From Aurantibacter_A sp965215845 (GTDB taxonomy: Bacteria; Bacteroidota; Bacteroidia; Flavobacteriales; Flavobacteriaceae): a stretch of 64,000 nt of DNA. The notes below the pieces were generated by a model. That model had not been told where the DNA came from. It saw only the letters and a program-made list of their open reading frames with translations, and ran no database searches. Position 1 is the first letter of the stretch, and each line of letters starts with the position of its first letter. Below, one piece after another: positions 50,854 to 60,325 of this stretch. A program made the position numbers and the translations under genes. The DNA is taken from assembly GCA_965215845.1 (NCBI GenBank), contig CBDCEL010000004.1, positions 1,488,001-1,552,000 on the forward strand, written 5' to 3'.

Positions 50854-52584
50854 ATGCTCAAAAGACTGATATCGGCTTTTCTATTAACTGGAATTTTAAT
50901 CTCGGGTAACGCACAGACCGAACTTTCCAAGGAAATCGATAAAAACATTAAGCAACGAATTGATAATGGTGTCAATACCGGCATCGTAGTTGGAATCATC
51001 GATAATAATGGTAAAACAGCATATTATAGTTATGGCGTCAAGAATTTGAGGACCAATGAACCGGTTGATGAACATTCCATTCTTGAGATTGGCTCAATTT
51101 CCAAAGCCTTTACCGGTATTCTATTGGCCGATATGGTGCTAAAAAACAAAATGAAATTAGATGATCCCTTGCAGAAATACCTTCCAGAAGGTATTACGGC
51201 ACCTACTAGAAACGGGAAGTCCATCAAATTGGTCAACATGGCAAATCACACGTCTTCGCTTCCAAGAATGCCTTCCAATTTCAGTCCGGCCAATATGGCA
51301 AATCCATTTGCCGATTATTCCGAAAAGCAGTTATATGACTTTCTGCAGAATTACGAGCTCACTCGTGATATTGGGTCACAATACGAATATTCGAATTATG
51401 CCATGGGATTGCTCGGCCATATTTTAGCACTACAAAACAGTACCACCTACGGGCAAAAGGTAGCTCAGGCCATCACCAAACCATTAGGTCTTGAAGACAC
51501 CGGCATTGCACTTTCCCCGAATATGAAAGAAAATTTGGCCCTAGGCCATAGTGGTGGCGTTGAAGTAGAAAGTTGGACATGGGAAGAACCCTCTTTGGCC
51601 GGTGCCGGTGCAATTCGCTCAAACGCCGTCGATATGCTACAATTTTTGTCGGCCAATATGGGGCTCAAAAAAACTGAACTCTATCCCGCAATGCAATTAT
51701 CCCACCAGAACTCTAGAAAAGATGACGAAGAACCTATCGTTGGGCTTGGGTGGCATACCATGACATTCGATGATATGCAAATAGTCTGGCACAATGGTGG
51801 AACCGGCGGATATCGCACTTTTGCTGGATTTATCAAAGGAGGCAAAAAAGGTGTCGTCGTACTTTCAAATTCAAATACGGGTGTAGATGACATCGGTATT
51901 CACATTTTACATCCTGAGTCTCCCTTGAACACCCTAAAGCCTTCGATTACCACTAAAATCAAAGAGATCATCGCCGAGAAAGGTGTGGAAGAAGGATTAA
52001 AAACCTATTCCGATTTAAAGAAAAACAATGCTACGGAATATGACTTCGGCGAGAATGAATTGAATCGATTGGGACATCAATATTTGAACAAACAAGAAAT
52101 TGAAAAAGCTCTGGCGGTATTCAAGTCAAATGTGGAGGCCTATCCAAGTTCTTCGAACGCATATGGCAATTATGCTGCGGCCTTAATGAAAAATGGCGAC
52201 AAAGAAGGAGCAATAACCAATTTTAAGAAGTCGGTCGAGCTCAACCCGGCAAACCCAAAAGCCATTGAAAAATTGAAAGAATTGGGCGTCGACACCTCTA
52301 ATATTATCAAAGAAATAACGGTCGACGAAGCCGTTTTGGAGACCTATGTCGGTAAATATGAGTTGGCGCCGAGCTTTATTTTGACCGTTTCCAGAAATGG
52401 AGAACAATTGAAGATCCAGGCAACAGGGCAACCGGAATTTCCGGTCTTTCCAAAATCGAAAAATGAGTTTTACCTAAAGGTGGTCGAAGCTCAACTTACG
52501 TTCAACAAAAATGAAGAGGGACTGGTCGAAAGTGTTACGCTACATCAAAACGGACAAAGCATTCCTGGCAAAAAAATTGAATGA
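50854..52584 (+). CDS. Serine hydrolase (class C beta-lactamase fold) with TPR region
   Basis: 576 residues with a signal peptide (LISAFLLTGILISGNAQ). Catalytic SISK is at 81-84, the Tyr motif is in YEYSNYAMGLLGH and the third motif is HNGGTGGYRTF. A TPR-like region covers about 385-480 (KEGAITNFKKSVELNPANPK), and the last 80 residues form a lipocalin-like DUF3471-type domain. Probably an exported esterase or peptidase. It may belong to the sigma operon. Confidence 0.88.
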   Translation: MLKRLISAFLLTGILISGNAQTELSKEIDKNIKQRIDNGVNTGIVVGIIDNNGKTAYYSYGVKNLRTNEPVDEHSILEIGSISKAFTGILLADMVLKNKMKLDDPLQKYLPEGITAPTRNGKSIKLVNMANHTSSLPRMPSNFSPANMANPFADYSEKQLYDFLQNYELTRDIGSQYEYSNYAMGLLGHILALQNSTTYGQKVAQAITKPLGLEDTGIALSPNMKENLALGHSGGVEVESWTWEEPSLAGAGAIRSNAVDMLQFLSANMGLKKTELYPAMQLSHQNSRKDDEEPIVGLGWHTMTFDDMQIVWHNGGTGGYRTFAGFIKGGKKGVVVLSNSNTGVDDIGIHILHPESPLNTLKPSITTKIKEIIAEKGVEEGLKTYSDLKKNNATEYDFGENELNRLGHQYLNKQEIEKALAVFKSNVEAYPSSSNAYGNYAAALMKNGDKEGAITNFKKSVELNPANPKAIEKLKELGVDTSNIIKEITVDEAVLETYVGKYELAPSFILTVSRNGEQLKIQATGQPEFPVFPKSKNEFYLKVVEAQLTFNKNEEGLVESVTLHQNGQSIPGKKIE

Positions 52585-52740
52585 AGGCCACCTTGATCTA
52601 TCCAAAACCCTTTGTAATATTCCTATAATAAAAGCAATGGAAGGCTTGATTTTTGTCTGCCAACCGAAAAAAATCTCCCATGGTTGAACCTCTTGTCTTA
52701 AGAAGTGTACCATTTTTCAAATTGCGGTAAAGAAATAACG

Positions 52741-53877
52741 CTAGCTGTATTTTAGTTTACGTAGAATACGCTGTGTTTCCTTAAGGGAACGATAAACTTC
52801 TTTATCGTGTTTTTTTAATAAGGGACGTGCGGCCTCCATTTTGTCCTTTGCCTCTTCAAATCCGTTTAAATAACAGAGCAAGTAAGTGTCGGGCAATTGT
52901 TTGATTCCTTGAATTTCTGACGGGCTTAGCTTGAATTTCTTTTTTAACTTGTTCAAAAGGGCATTGTTCGCGTTAAAAATATGGTGTAGCGTTTTTGCAT
53001 CGTATTCGGGTGGTTCGAACAGCAATTCACTCTCCAATTGGTAGGTGCCTGCATCGGTAAAGGTAATTATCGTTTTTTCCAGCGGAAAGTATTTTCGATG
53101 TTCCCCAAGACCCAACCGTACGTATTCGAGAGTGGAAAAAACTTCATCATCATAAGAAATAGTTACCTCGTCTAAAGCCGAATAAAATAGTTTGACCTGC
53201 TCATTGATCAGCTCAATATCGACTCGCGAATAATAGGTTTTGTCCTTTACTTTTTTTGTGATTCCGGCCCAACAGACGACAAATTGCTCTTTGAAGACCT
53301 TATAGCTGCTCTCCAAATCCTTATGTCGATTATTGATGAAGTCGATAACCCCATCCAAGGTCAATTCAATATTGTTTTTGGCATGTTGCTCTATGGTCGC
53401 GACAACCTCCGAATTAATATCCTTTAACTCGATATCGAAGGCCTTGGGCATACTGATGCTTCCTTCCCTAAAGAAGACGGCACCCCCATAATACTTCCAG
53501 ATATTTTTTCGCAGGGCACATACTTTTCCGTTCGACTTGATGGTCACGAGTCCAACGACCTTTTCTTCGGGCAAATGGGGAAAGGGAATATTTTCATATG
53601 AAATCAAAGGGGGATTATCTAAATAGGCATTGACGAGATTCTGTATTTTACTATCGTCAAAAAAATCTACCCCGACTATTTTATTGTCCTCATCCTCAAC
53701 GCCGATCACGATAAACGAATTGTTCTTCGGATTGCTGTTGGCCAAGGCACAAACATGCTTCAAAAATTTTGCCTTGCCTTCTTTTTCCCCAATATTGATG
53801 AAGCGCTTCTTATCATAAAAACTGTTCTCATCGTTGTGTGCAAGTAGATTTTTGACCAGAAGGCGTTTGTTGATCAT
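52741..53877 (-). CDS. AlbA_2 (Schlafen-like) domain protein
   Basis: 378 residues. The N-terminal AlbA_2 domain shows KAKFLKHVCALANSNPKNNSFIVIGVEDEDNKIVGV (core ALANSNPKNNSFIVIGVED), as in putative transcriptional regulators of the Schlafen AlbA_2 family. The remaining 250 residues are not recognised. It overlaps the next upstream gene by one base, so it is read with an SDR gene. A DNA- or RNA-binding role is likely from the fold, not shown. Confidence 0.8.
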   Translation of the reverse strand: MINKRLLVKNLLAHNDENSFYDKKRFINIGEKEGKAKFLKHVCALANSNPKNNSFIVIGVEDEDNKIVGVDFFDDSKIQNLVNAYLDNPPLISYENIPFPHLPEEKVVGLVTIKSNGKVCALRKNIWKYYGGAVFFREGSISMPKAFDIELKDINSEVVATIEQHAKNNIELTLDGVIDFINNRHKDLESSYKVFKEQFVVCWAGITKKVKDKTYYSRVDIELINEQVKLFYSALDEVTISYDDEVFSTLEYVRLGLGEHRKYFPLEKTIITFTDAGTYQLESELLFEPPEYDAKTLHHIFNANNALLNKLKKKFKLSPSEIQGIKQLPDTYLLCYLNGFEEAKDKMEAARPLLKKHDKEVYRSLKETQRILRKLKYS

Positions 53878-54629
53878 TATTGCCTTTTTATGGTAGTGCC
53901 GTTCGCTTGTGCTGTTGGCATGACGACCAGATCGGCGATATTGACATGATATGGTCGCGTAATTACAAAATGGATAATCTCGGCCACATCCTTTGGCGTC
54001 AGGGGCTGAAATCCTTCATATACTTTTGAGGCCCGTTTTTCATCAGCCTTAAAACGGACATCGCTAAATTCAGTTTCCGCTGCACCAGGATTTATGGCAC
54101 CCACGCGAATGCCATGTTGGTTTAAATCCAAAAGCATCGACTTATTTATGGCATCGACAGCGTATTTGCTCGCACAGTATACGTTTCCCTTCGGATATAC
54201 CTCTTTCCCAGCTATAGATCCGATGTTGATGACATGGCCTGATTTTCGTTCAACCATTTTCGGAAGCACTGCCCTTGATACATACAAAAGTCCTTTTACA
54301 TTGATATCCAACATAGCATCCCAATCGTCGAGACTGCCTTGATCGATCGGGTCAAGTCCGTGTGCGTTTCCCGCATTGTTGATCAATACATCAATTTGGG
54401 AGAATTCACTGGGCAAAGAATTTATCGCCTCTGAAACCGCCTCCCTATCGCGAACGTCGAAATTCAAGGTCGTAAGGTTGGTCTGGGTCGATAGTTTCTT
54501 TTGAAGTTCATCTAAACGTTCTTGCCGACGACCACAGAGAATAAGTTCATAACCCTTGTCGGCCAATAATTCAGCGGTGGCATAGCCAATACCGCTGGTG
54601 GCTCCTGTAATAAGTATTGTTTTTCCCAT
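53877..54629 (-). CDS. Short-chain dehydrogenase (YdfG-like)
   Basis: 250 residues, a classical SDR. TGATSGIG for the cofactor, NNAG, Ser in NIGSIAG and Tyr/Lys in YCASK are all present. Its closest type is YdfG, an NADP-dependent 3-hydroxy acid (serine) dehydrogenase. It lies between an aldo/keto reductase and the AlbA_2 gene in one minus-strand run. Confidence 0.88.
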   Translation of the reverse strand: MGKTILITGATSGIGYATAELLADKGYELILCGRRQERLDELQKKLSTQTNLTTLNFDVRDREAVSEAINSLPSEFSQIDVLINNAGNAHGLDPIDQGSLDDWDAMLDINVKGLLYVSRAVLPKMVERKSGHVINIGSIAGKEVYPKGNVYCASKYAVDAINKSMLLDLNQHGIRVGAINPGAAETEFSDVRFKADEKRASKVYEGFQPLTPKDVAEIIHFVITRPYHVNIADLVVMPTAQANGTTIKRQ

Positions 54630-54649
54630 TTCCCATTGAGGTTATCAAA

Positions 54650-55564
54650 TCAAGGAACCTTGTGCCCTTGACTTGCTTTCAATAATATGAACCAATCTTG
54701 TAATTCCAAATCTATTTTTATCGCATCCATGGCGTCGGTCAAACGTGATTTTGTTGTCGTGCCCACTACAGGATGTACTTTGGCCGGATGCCTTAAAACC
54801 CATGCCAAAAGCAATTGATCCGGTGTTGCCGAGTACTTCTGTATCATCGGCTCCATCACCTTTTTGATACGCCTTACCTGCTCGTTGTCTTCCCTAAAAT
54901 AAGACCCCAGAGGGCTCCACGACATTGCCATTCTTTTGTTTGATATCGCATCATCAAAAGTACCATCGTACATGACGGCATCGGTGGTCAGTGAAAATTC
55001 GACTTGGTTTCCGGTAACTGGTATTGCTGTTTCGAGCATGGCAATCTGTGTGGGTGTAAAGTTTGAAACCCCAAAATTCCTTATTTTTCCTTGCTTCTGA
55101 AGTTGTTCGGCAGCCTCGGCAATTTCTTCGGGATTCATCAAAGGGCTCGGTCTATGCAAGAGGAAAAAATCCAGATAGTCTGTATTCAGGTTTTTGAGCG
55201 ACTCCTCTGCCGACCATACAATATACTCTTTTGAATAGCTGTAATGCTTTACCCTATTGTCACGTGCCTTGCATATGTATTGAATTCCACATTTGGTAAT
55301 CAACTGTATTTCCTCCCTTGAAACATTGCTTTCTGAAAACGCTTTTCCGAAGTCTTTTTCGGTAGAATAGCCTCCATAAATGTCGGCATGGTCAAAAGTT
55401 GAGATGCCAAGTTCGAGACAATGGTTCATCAAATCGATTATTTCCGTTTTTGAAAGTTGTTTGCCCCAACTTCCCCAGGTCATGGTTCCGGCAATAATTC
55501 GTGAGTACTTTGCAAGGTTCTCCATAGGCTCGTGAAAATAGAAATAATCCCTTAAAAACTTCAT
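54650..55564 (-). CDS. Aldo/keto reductase (YdhF-like)
   Basis: 304 residues; a start at the second Met (55525, MENLAKYSRIIAG) would match the family better. The catalytic Asp/Tyr/Lys/His are seen in FDHADIYGGYS, LITKCGIQ and FLLHRPSP. It reduces a carbonyl compound with NADPH; the substrate is unknown. It precedes the SDR gene by 20 bases, and both are likely co-transcribed. Confidence 0.87.
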   Translation of the reverse strand: MKFLRDYFYFHEPMENLAKYSRIIAGTMTWGSWGKQLSKTEIIDLMNHCLELGISTFDHADIYGGYSTEKDFGKAFSESNVSREEIQLITKCGIQYICKARDNRVKHYSYSKEYIVWSAEESLKNLNTDYLDFFLLHRPSPLMNPEEIAEAAEQLQKQGKIRNFGVSNFTPTQIAMLETAIPVTGNQVEFSLTTDAVMYDGTFDDAISNKRMAMSWSPLGSYFREDNEQVRRIKKVMEPMIQKYSATPDQLLLAWVLRHPAKVHPVVGTTTKSRLTDAMDAIKIDLELQDWFILLKASQGHKVP

Positions 55565-55684
55565 AAAACTTAGGGGCTATCGGCATTTTTTAACCTATCG
55601 TTAACAGGCAATGAATAAATAAATTTTCAATTTGCGAGCTACTACTCAACCAACTATAAGCATTGACAAAAAATTACTTTTTTT

Positions 55685-56686
55685 ATGGAAGATATTACTA
55701 CCGTGGATGTAGGCGCGGTGAATGAAAAAATCACTCAAGAAAGTGCCTTTATCGATCTGCTCATCACAGAGATGAACAAGGTCATCGTCGGTCAAAAACA
55801 TATGGTCGAGCGATTGTTGATAGGACTCTTGGGCCAAGGCCATATACTATTGGAAGGTGTGCCCGGACTCGCAAAAACATTGGCCATAAATACGTTGTCC
55901 AAGGCCGTGAAAGGAAGTTTCAGCAGAATTCAATTCACGCCCGACCTTTTGCCCGCAGATGTTATAGGCACGATGATCTACAACATGAAAGACAATGACT
56001 TTTCCATAAAGAAAGGCCCTATTTTCGCAAACTTTGTTTTGGCCGATGAAATCAATCGAGCCCCGGCCAAGGTGCAGTCGGCCTTACTGGAGGCAATGCA
56101 AGAAAAGCAGGTGACCATCGGTGACGAGACCTTCATTCTCGACAAGCCTTTTTTGGTCATGGCCACACAAAACCCAGTTGAACAAGAGGGTACCTATCCA
56201 CTACCTGAGGCGCAAGTCGACCGCTTCATGTTAAAGACGGTCATAGATTATCCGAAAATGACCGAAGAGCAGGCCATAATGAGGCAGAATCTTTTGGGTA
56301 GCGATGAAAGTGTAAACGCCGTGGTTTCCTTGGAACAAATTTTAAGGGCACAAAAAGCGGTTCGAGAAGTTTACATGGATGAAAAAATCGAAAAGTACAT
56401 TCTTGATTTGGTCTTCGCGACACGTTATCCTGAAAAGTACAACCTGGACCACCTTAAAAACTTGATCAGTTTTGGTGCCTCTCCACGGGGAAGCATTAAC
56501 CTTGGCAATGCGGCAAAATGCTATGCCTTTATCAAACGTAGAGGGTACGTGGTGCCTGAAGACGTAAGGGCAGTCGTACACGACGTACTTCGGCACAGAA
56601 TTGGCATCACCTATGAGGCTGAGGCCGAAAACGTAACTTCAGAGGAAATCATCAACAAGATCGTCAACGAGATCGAAGTGCCCTAA
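55685..56686 (+). CDS. MoxR-family AAA+ ATPase of the Bat operon
   Basis: 333 residues. Walker A is LLEGVPGLAKTLAIN, Walker B is VLADEINRAPAKVQSALLEAM, and the sensor motif is ATQNPVEQEGTYPLPEAQVDRF. MoxR proteins act as chaperones that insert metals or assemble VWA-protein complexes. It is the first gene of the aerotolerance operon; 79 bases follow before the DUF58 gene, with an inverted repeat. Confidence 0.93.
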   Translation: MEDITTVDVGAVNEKITQESAFIDLLITEMNKVIVGQKHMVERLLIGLLGQGHILLEGVPGLAKTLAINTLSKAVKGSFSRIQFTPDLLPADVIGTMIYNMKDNDFSIKKGPIFANFVLADEINRAPAKVQSALLEAMQEKQVTIGDETFILDKPFLVMATQNPVEQEGTYPLPEAQVDRFMLKTVIDYPKMTEEQAIMRQNLLGSDESVNAVVSLEQILRAQKAVREVYMDEKIEKYILDLVFATRYPEKYNLDHLKNLISFGASPRGSINLGNAAKCYAFIKRRGYVVPEDVRAVVHDVLRHRIGITYEAEAENVTSEEIINKIVNEIEVP

Positions 56687-56689
56687 TTA

Positions 56690-56762
56690 GTTCAAGGTTT
56701 CACGTTTTGGGTTCAAAGTTGATGTGACTTGGGCCCTAAGCTTTGAACTTTGAACCTTGAAC
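56690..56762. repeat. Inverted repeat in the moxR-DUF58 spacer
   Basis: GTTCAAGGTT (56690-56699) and AACTTTGAACCTTGAAC (56746-56762) pair, with an extra segment in the left arm. It is a dispersed 'TTGAACTTTGAAC' type element, which occupies most of the spacer. Confidence 0.5.
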
Positions 56763-56765
56763 AAG

Positions 56766-57632
56766 ATGGATACCAAAGAACTTCTTAAGAAAGTACGTAA
56801 GATCGAGATCAAGACCCGGCGTCTCTCCGATCATATTTTTGGGGGTGAATATCATTCCACCTTCAAGGGTCGTGGCATGACTTTTAGTGAAGTTCGACAA
56901 TATCAATATGGCGATGATGTGCGCGCTATTGACTGGAATGTTACAGCACGATACAATGAACCATTTGTAAAGGTCTTCGAAGAGGAGCGGGAGCTTACCA
57001 TGATGCTTTTGGTAGATGTTAGCGGCTCTGAACTTTTTGGAACGACCAACCAGTTCAAAAAAGAAATTCTTACCGAAATATCGGCAACTTTGGCATTTTC
57101 GGCCATGCAGAACAATGACAAGGTTGGGTTAATATTGTTCTCTGATGAGGTCGAACTTTTTATTCCTCCTAAAAAGGGGAAAAGCCATATACTGCGTATT
57201 ATTAGGGAGCTATTGGAATTCAAACCGGCAAGTAACAAGACCGATATCGCCGGTGCCCTTCGTTACCTGTCAAATGTGATGAAGAAAAAGGCTATCGTAT
57301 TCGTTTTGTCCGATTTTATTGCCGATGACTATGAACAGACCCTAAAAATTACCGGCAACAAACACGATGTAACAGGTATTCGTGTATACGATCACCGTGA
57401 GGAAGCAATACCCAACTTGGGAATGGTTCAAATGGAAGATGCCGAGACCGGTCAGCTTCAGGTTATCAATACACATTCAAAAAAGGTGCGACAGTCTTAT
57501 GAAATATATCATCGCGAGAAAGTGGACCAATTCAGGGAAAGTTTTAAAAAATCAGGCTGTGGGGTCTTGAGTTGTCGTGTGGATGAAAGCTATGTCAAAA
57601 AGTTGTTGGGCTATTTTAAAAGAAGAGGATGA
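56766..57632 (+). CDS. DUF58 domain protein of the Bat operon
   Basis: 288 residues from the ATG at 56766. The DUF58 motif FSEVRQYQYGDDVRAIDWNVTAR and the VWA-like part DVSGSELFGTTNQFKKE are typical. DUF58 proteins go with MoxR and BatA/B. It overlaps the next gene by 4 bases (ATGA). Confidence 0.93.
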   Translation: MDTKELLKKVRKIEIKTRRLSDHIFGGEYHSTFKGRGMTFSEVRQYQYGDDVRAIDWNVTARYNEPFVKVFEEERELTMMLLVDVSGSELFGTTNQFKKEILTEISATLAFSAMQNNDKVGLILFSDEVELFIPPKKGKSHILRIIRELLEFKPASNKTDIAGALRYLSNVMKKKAIVFVLSDFIADDYEQTLKITGNKHDVTGIRVYDHREEAIPNLGMVQMEDAETGQLQVINTHSKKVRQSYEIYHREKVDQFRESFKKSGCGVLSCRVDESYVKKLLGYFKRRG

Positions 57633-59314
57633 TGCTTGACAAGAAGTATGAAACCTGCCTGCCGACGAGGCAGGTGAGAAATAAGAAATCTATAACGCCT
57701 AAAGTGCGATCTATTTTTCTATGGGTATTTCTTGCTTCCACTCTGGGTTTCTCACAATCCCAACCCAAGGTCTCTTCGGAAGTAGATACCACATTCATTA
57801 AAATCGGGGAACAAATCAGGTTCACCGTCACCGTCGAAACGGATACCACCGACCAGGTCATTTTTCCAGAAGGGCAGACATTTTCCCCTTTGGAAACCGT
57901 GGAGGCACTTCCTACCGACACCACCAAAAAGGACCGTCGCTACATTTTGCAAAAAACATATGCGCTGACCCAATTCGACTCAGGTGTCTATAAGTTGCCC
58001 ACCCAATTCATCGATATCAATGGCAAAGGCTTCTACACAGACTCATTGACCGTTAATGTCGCTACGGTACCAGTCGATACCGTCGCACAAAAAATGTATG
58101 ATATCAAGCCCTTGATCAACGTTGAAAAGAGCAATGCTTCCCTATGGAGGACACTATTGTTCATTTTACTCGGGTTATTGGTCATTGGGGGATTATTGTA
58201 CTGGTTCGTCTTTCGAAAAAAGCCTTTGACCGAAGAAGAGAAAGAGGCATTGTTGCCACCATACGATAGGGCCTTGTTAGAGCTTAAGAAATTGGAAAAT
58301 TCGAAATATCTCATTCAAGACGAATACAAGAAGTACTATACCGAATTGACCGACATTGTACGCTCATATCTTGAGGAGGACGTCAACGTTTCGGCATTGG
58401 AGAGTACGACGGATCAATTGATCGATACCCTTGAAATGCTTCGTGACGCTGGTGAACTGAAATTGGAAGATGGCACCTTAAAACAGTTCAAGCACATATT
58501 ACAAACCGCCGATTTAGTTAAGTTCGCCAAATCGAAACCGGCAACTTCCACAGCAGAAAATCATCGAAAATCCATAGAGCAAATCGTTATCAAAACCCAT
58601 GATGCCCTACCCGAGCCGACCGAAGAAGAGCTGTTGGAACAAGAGGAATACCGTGAAGAACTTGCCAGAAAACAAGAACGAAAAAAATGGATCATCGCAG
58701 GGGTAGCGGCCTTTGGTGCCCTACTACTAACTATTGCCGGTATCTCTACATACTATGGCCCTAAACAGGTCTGGGATACCATCACAGGACACCCCACAAA
58801 GGAATTATTGGATGGTGAGTGGGTGTCGAGTTCCTATGGATATCCTCCAATATTGTTGGAAACACCCGAAGTACTCGTTAGACAAAAAACGAAAATTCCC
58901 CTTGAATTTCAGAATAAGATAAAAGAGCTGCACACTTTCGGTTACCATAACGATGAAACTTTTTTTGCCGTGGCCTCTACTTCCACCCTATTCGTTGAAC
59001 AGGCCGAACCCGAGCATGAAAAAACGATTGAGCATTTGTTAAAGGGCTTTGAGAAAAAAGGAGCAAAGAATATAATTACCAAGAACGAGGAGTTCACAAC
59101 GGTTTCGGGGATAAAGGGCCTGAAAACCTACGGTAGCGGTAAATTTAAAGTGCCCGATTCCGATGAATTGGCCAGGGGCAGATATATAATTTTCAGTTTC
59201 GGTGGCCCTGGTTTTCAACAGCAGATTTTGATCACTTGGCTAGACGATGATATCTATGCCAAAGAAATCGTAGATCGCATCGTATCAACACTCGAAGTTA
59301 AAACAGAGGTATAA
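57629..59314 (+). CDS. BatD-like membrane protein with repeat-derived N-terminus
   Basis: 561 residues. The first 28 residues include a segment encoded by a dispersed hairpin repeat; then a signal-type segment (SIFLWVFLASTLGFSQ). A BatD-like beta domain (to about 150) is followed by two membrane segments (LLFILLGLLVIGGLLYWFVF; WIIAGVAAFGALLLTIAG) and soluble domains. It sits between DUF58 and batA in the operon and should be envelope-located. Its role is unknown. Confidence 0.75.
   Translation: MMLDKKYETCLPTRQVRNKKSITPKVRSIFLWVFLASTLGFSQSQPKVSSEVDTTFIKIGEQIRFTVTVETDTTDQVIFPEGQTFSPLETVEALPTDTTKKDRRYILQKTYALTQFDSGVYKLPTQFIDINGKGFYTDSLTVNVATVPVDTVAQKMYDIKPLINVEKSNASLWRTLLFILLGLLVIGGLLYWFVFRKKPLTEEEKEALLPPYDRALLELKKLENSKYLIQDEYKKYYTELTDIVRSYLEEDVNVSALESTTDQLIDTLEMLRDAGELKLEDGTLKQFKHILQTADLVKFAKSKPATSTAENHRKSIEQIVIKTHDALPEPTEEELLEQEEYREELARKQERKKWIIAGVAAFGALLLTIAGISTYYGPKQVWDTITGHPTKELLDGEWVSSSYGYPPILLETPEVLVRQKTKIPLEFQNKIKELHTFGYHNDETFFAVASTSTLFVEQAEPEHEKTIEHLLKGFEKKGAKNIITKNEEFTTVSGIKGLKTYGSGKFKVPDSDELARGRYIIFSFGGPGFQQQILITWLDDDIYAKEIVDRIVSTLEVKTEV
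57653..57675. repeat. Dispersed hairpin repeat inside a coding sequence
   Basis: The arms ACCTGCC/GGCAGGT with a 9-base centre. Such 'CCTGCCTGCCG...GGCAGGT' elements are widespread in intergenic DNA of this group, and here one is read through in frame at the start of the BatD-like gene. Confidence 0.6.
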
Positions 59315-60313
59315 ATGTTTGAAAACATCGAATTTGCAAATCCTGAGTTTTTCTGGTTGCTATTATTGCTTCCTGTGGCTTTGCTATGGTACTTTTTCAA
59401 ACGTAGGGAACAAAATGCCTCGTTGAAAATTTCGACTATCAAAGGTTTTTCCGGCGGAGGTATCCTTCCAAAGCTCCGGCATTTATTGTTCATGTTTAGG
59501 TTATTATCGCTTGCCGCTATAATCATTGCAATGGCCAGACCTCAAACCGAGGACATTTCGACACGGACCAAAACCACCAAAGGTATTGATATCGTGATGG
59601 CTATCGATGTTTCTTCGAGCATGTTGGCCCGTGACCTCAAACCGAATAGGTTATCGGCCTTAAAAGAAGTAGCTTCAGATTTCATCGTAAAAAGACCCAA
59701 CGACCGCATCGGTCTCGTCGCTTATGCCGGCGAAGGCTATACAAAAACGCCCATTACCAGTGATAAATCGATAGTACTGGGGTCACTTGGTGAAATTACC
59801 TATGGCCAATTGAACGACGGCACCGCCATCGGCATGGGCCTTGCCACTGCCGTGAACCGTTTAAAGGAAAGCAAGGCGATAAGCAAAATCATCATACTGT
59901 TGACCGACGGAGTGAACAACTCAGGTTTTATAGAGCCCCAAACCGCGGCCGATTTGGCCATTGAATTTGGAATCAAGGTCTATACCATCGGCCTGGGCAC
60001 CAATGGGAATGCCCTTACACCTATCACCTACAATGCAGATGGGTCTTTTCGATACGGTATGCGTCAGGTAAAAATCGATGACGAGCTTTTGAAAGATATA
60101 GCCAAGGTCACGGGCGGACAATATTTCAGGGCGACAAATAACGAAAAGCTCGAAGCCATTTATGATGAGATCAATAAACTTGAAAAGACCGAAATAGAAG
60201 AATTCAAGTATTATCGATACGAAGAGAAATTCCGACCATGGATATTCTTGGCGGGTGGACTTCTTTTACTCGAATGGGTTCTGAGAAATACGTTATTTCG
60301 AAGCTTTATTTAG
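59315..60313 (+). CDS. batA: BatA, VWA-domain membrane protein
   Basis: 332 residues. N-terminal BatA domain with two hydrophobic segments (FFWLLLLLPVALLWYFF), then a VWA domain with a full MIDAS: AIDVSSSMLARDL, the Thr in EGYTKTPIT and LLTDGVNNSG. A membrane helix ends the protein. It begins immediately after the stop of the preceding gene. BatA and BatB form a membrane complex of the aerotolerance system. Confidence 0.92.
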   Translation: MFENIEFANPEFFWLLLLLPVALLWYFFKRREQNASLKISTIKGFSGGGILPKLRHLLFMFRLLSLAAIIIAMARPQTEDISTRTKTTKGIDIVMAIDVSSSMLARDLKPNRLSALKEVASDFIVKRPNDRIGLVAYAGEGYTKTPITSDKSIVLGSLGEITYGQLNDGTAIGMGLATAVNRLKESKAISKIIILLTDGVNNSGFIEPQTAADLAIEFGIKVYTIGLGTNGNALTPITYNADGSFRYGMRQVKIDDELLKDIAKVTGGQYFRATNNEKLEAIYDEINKLEKTEIEEFKYYRYEEKFRPWIFLAGGLLLLEWVLRNTLFRSFI

Positions 60314-60325
60314 TATAGAAACACA

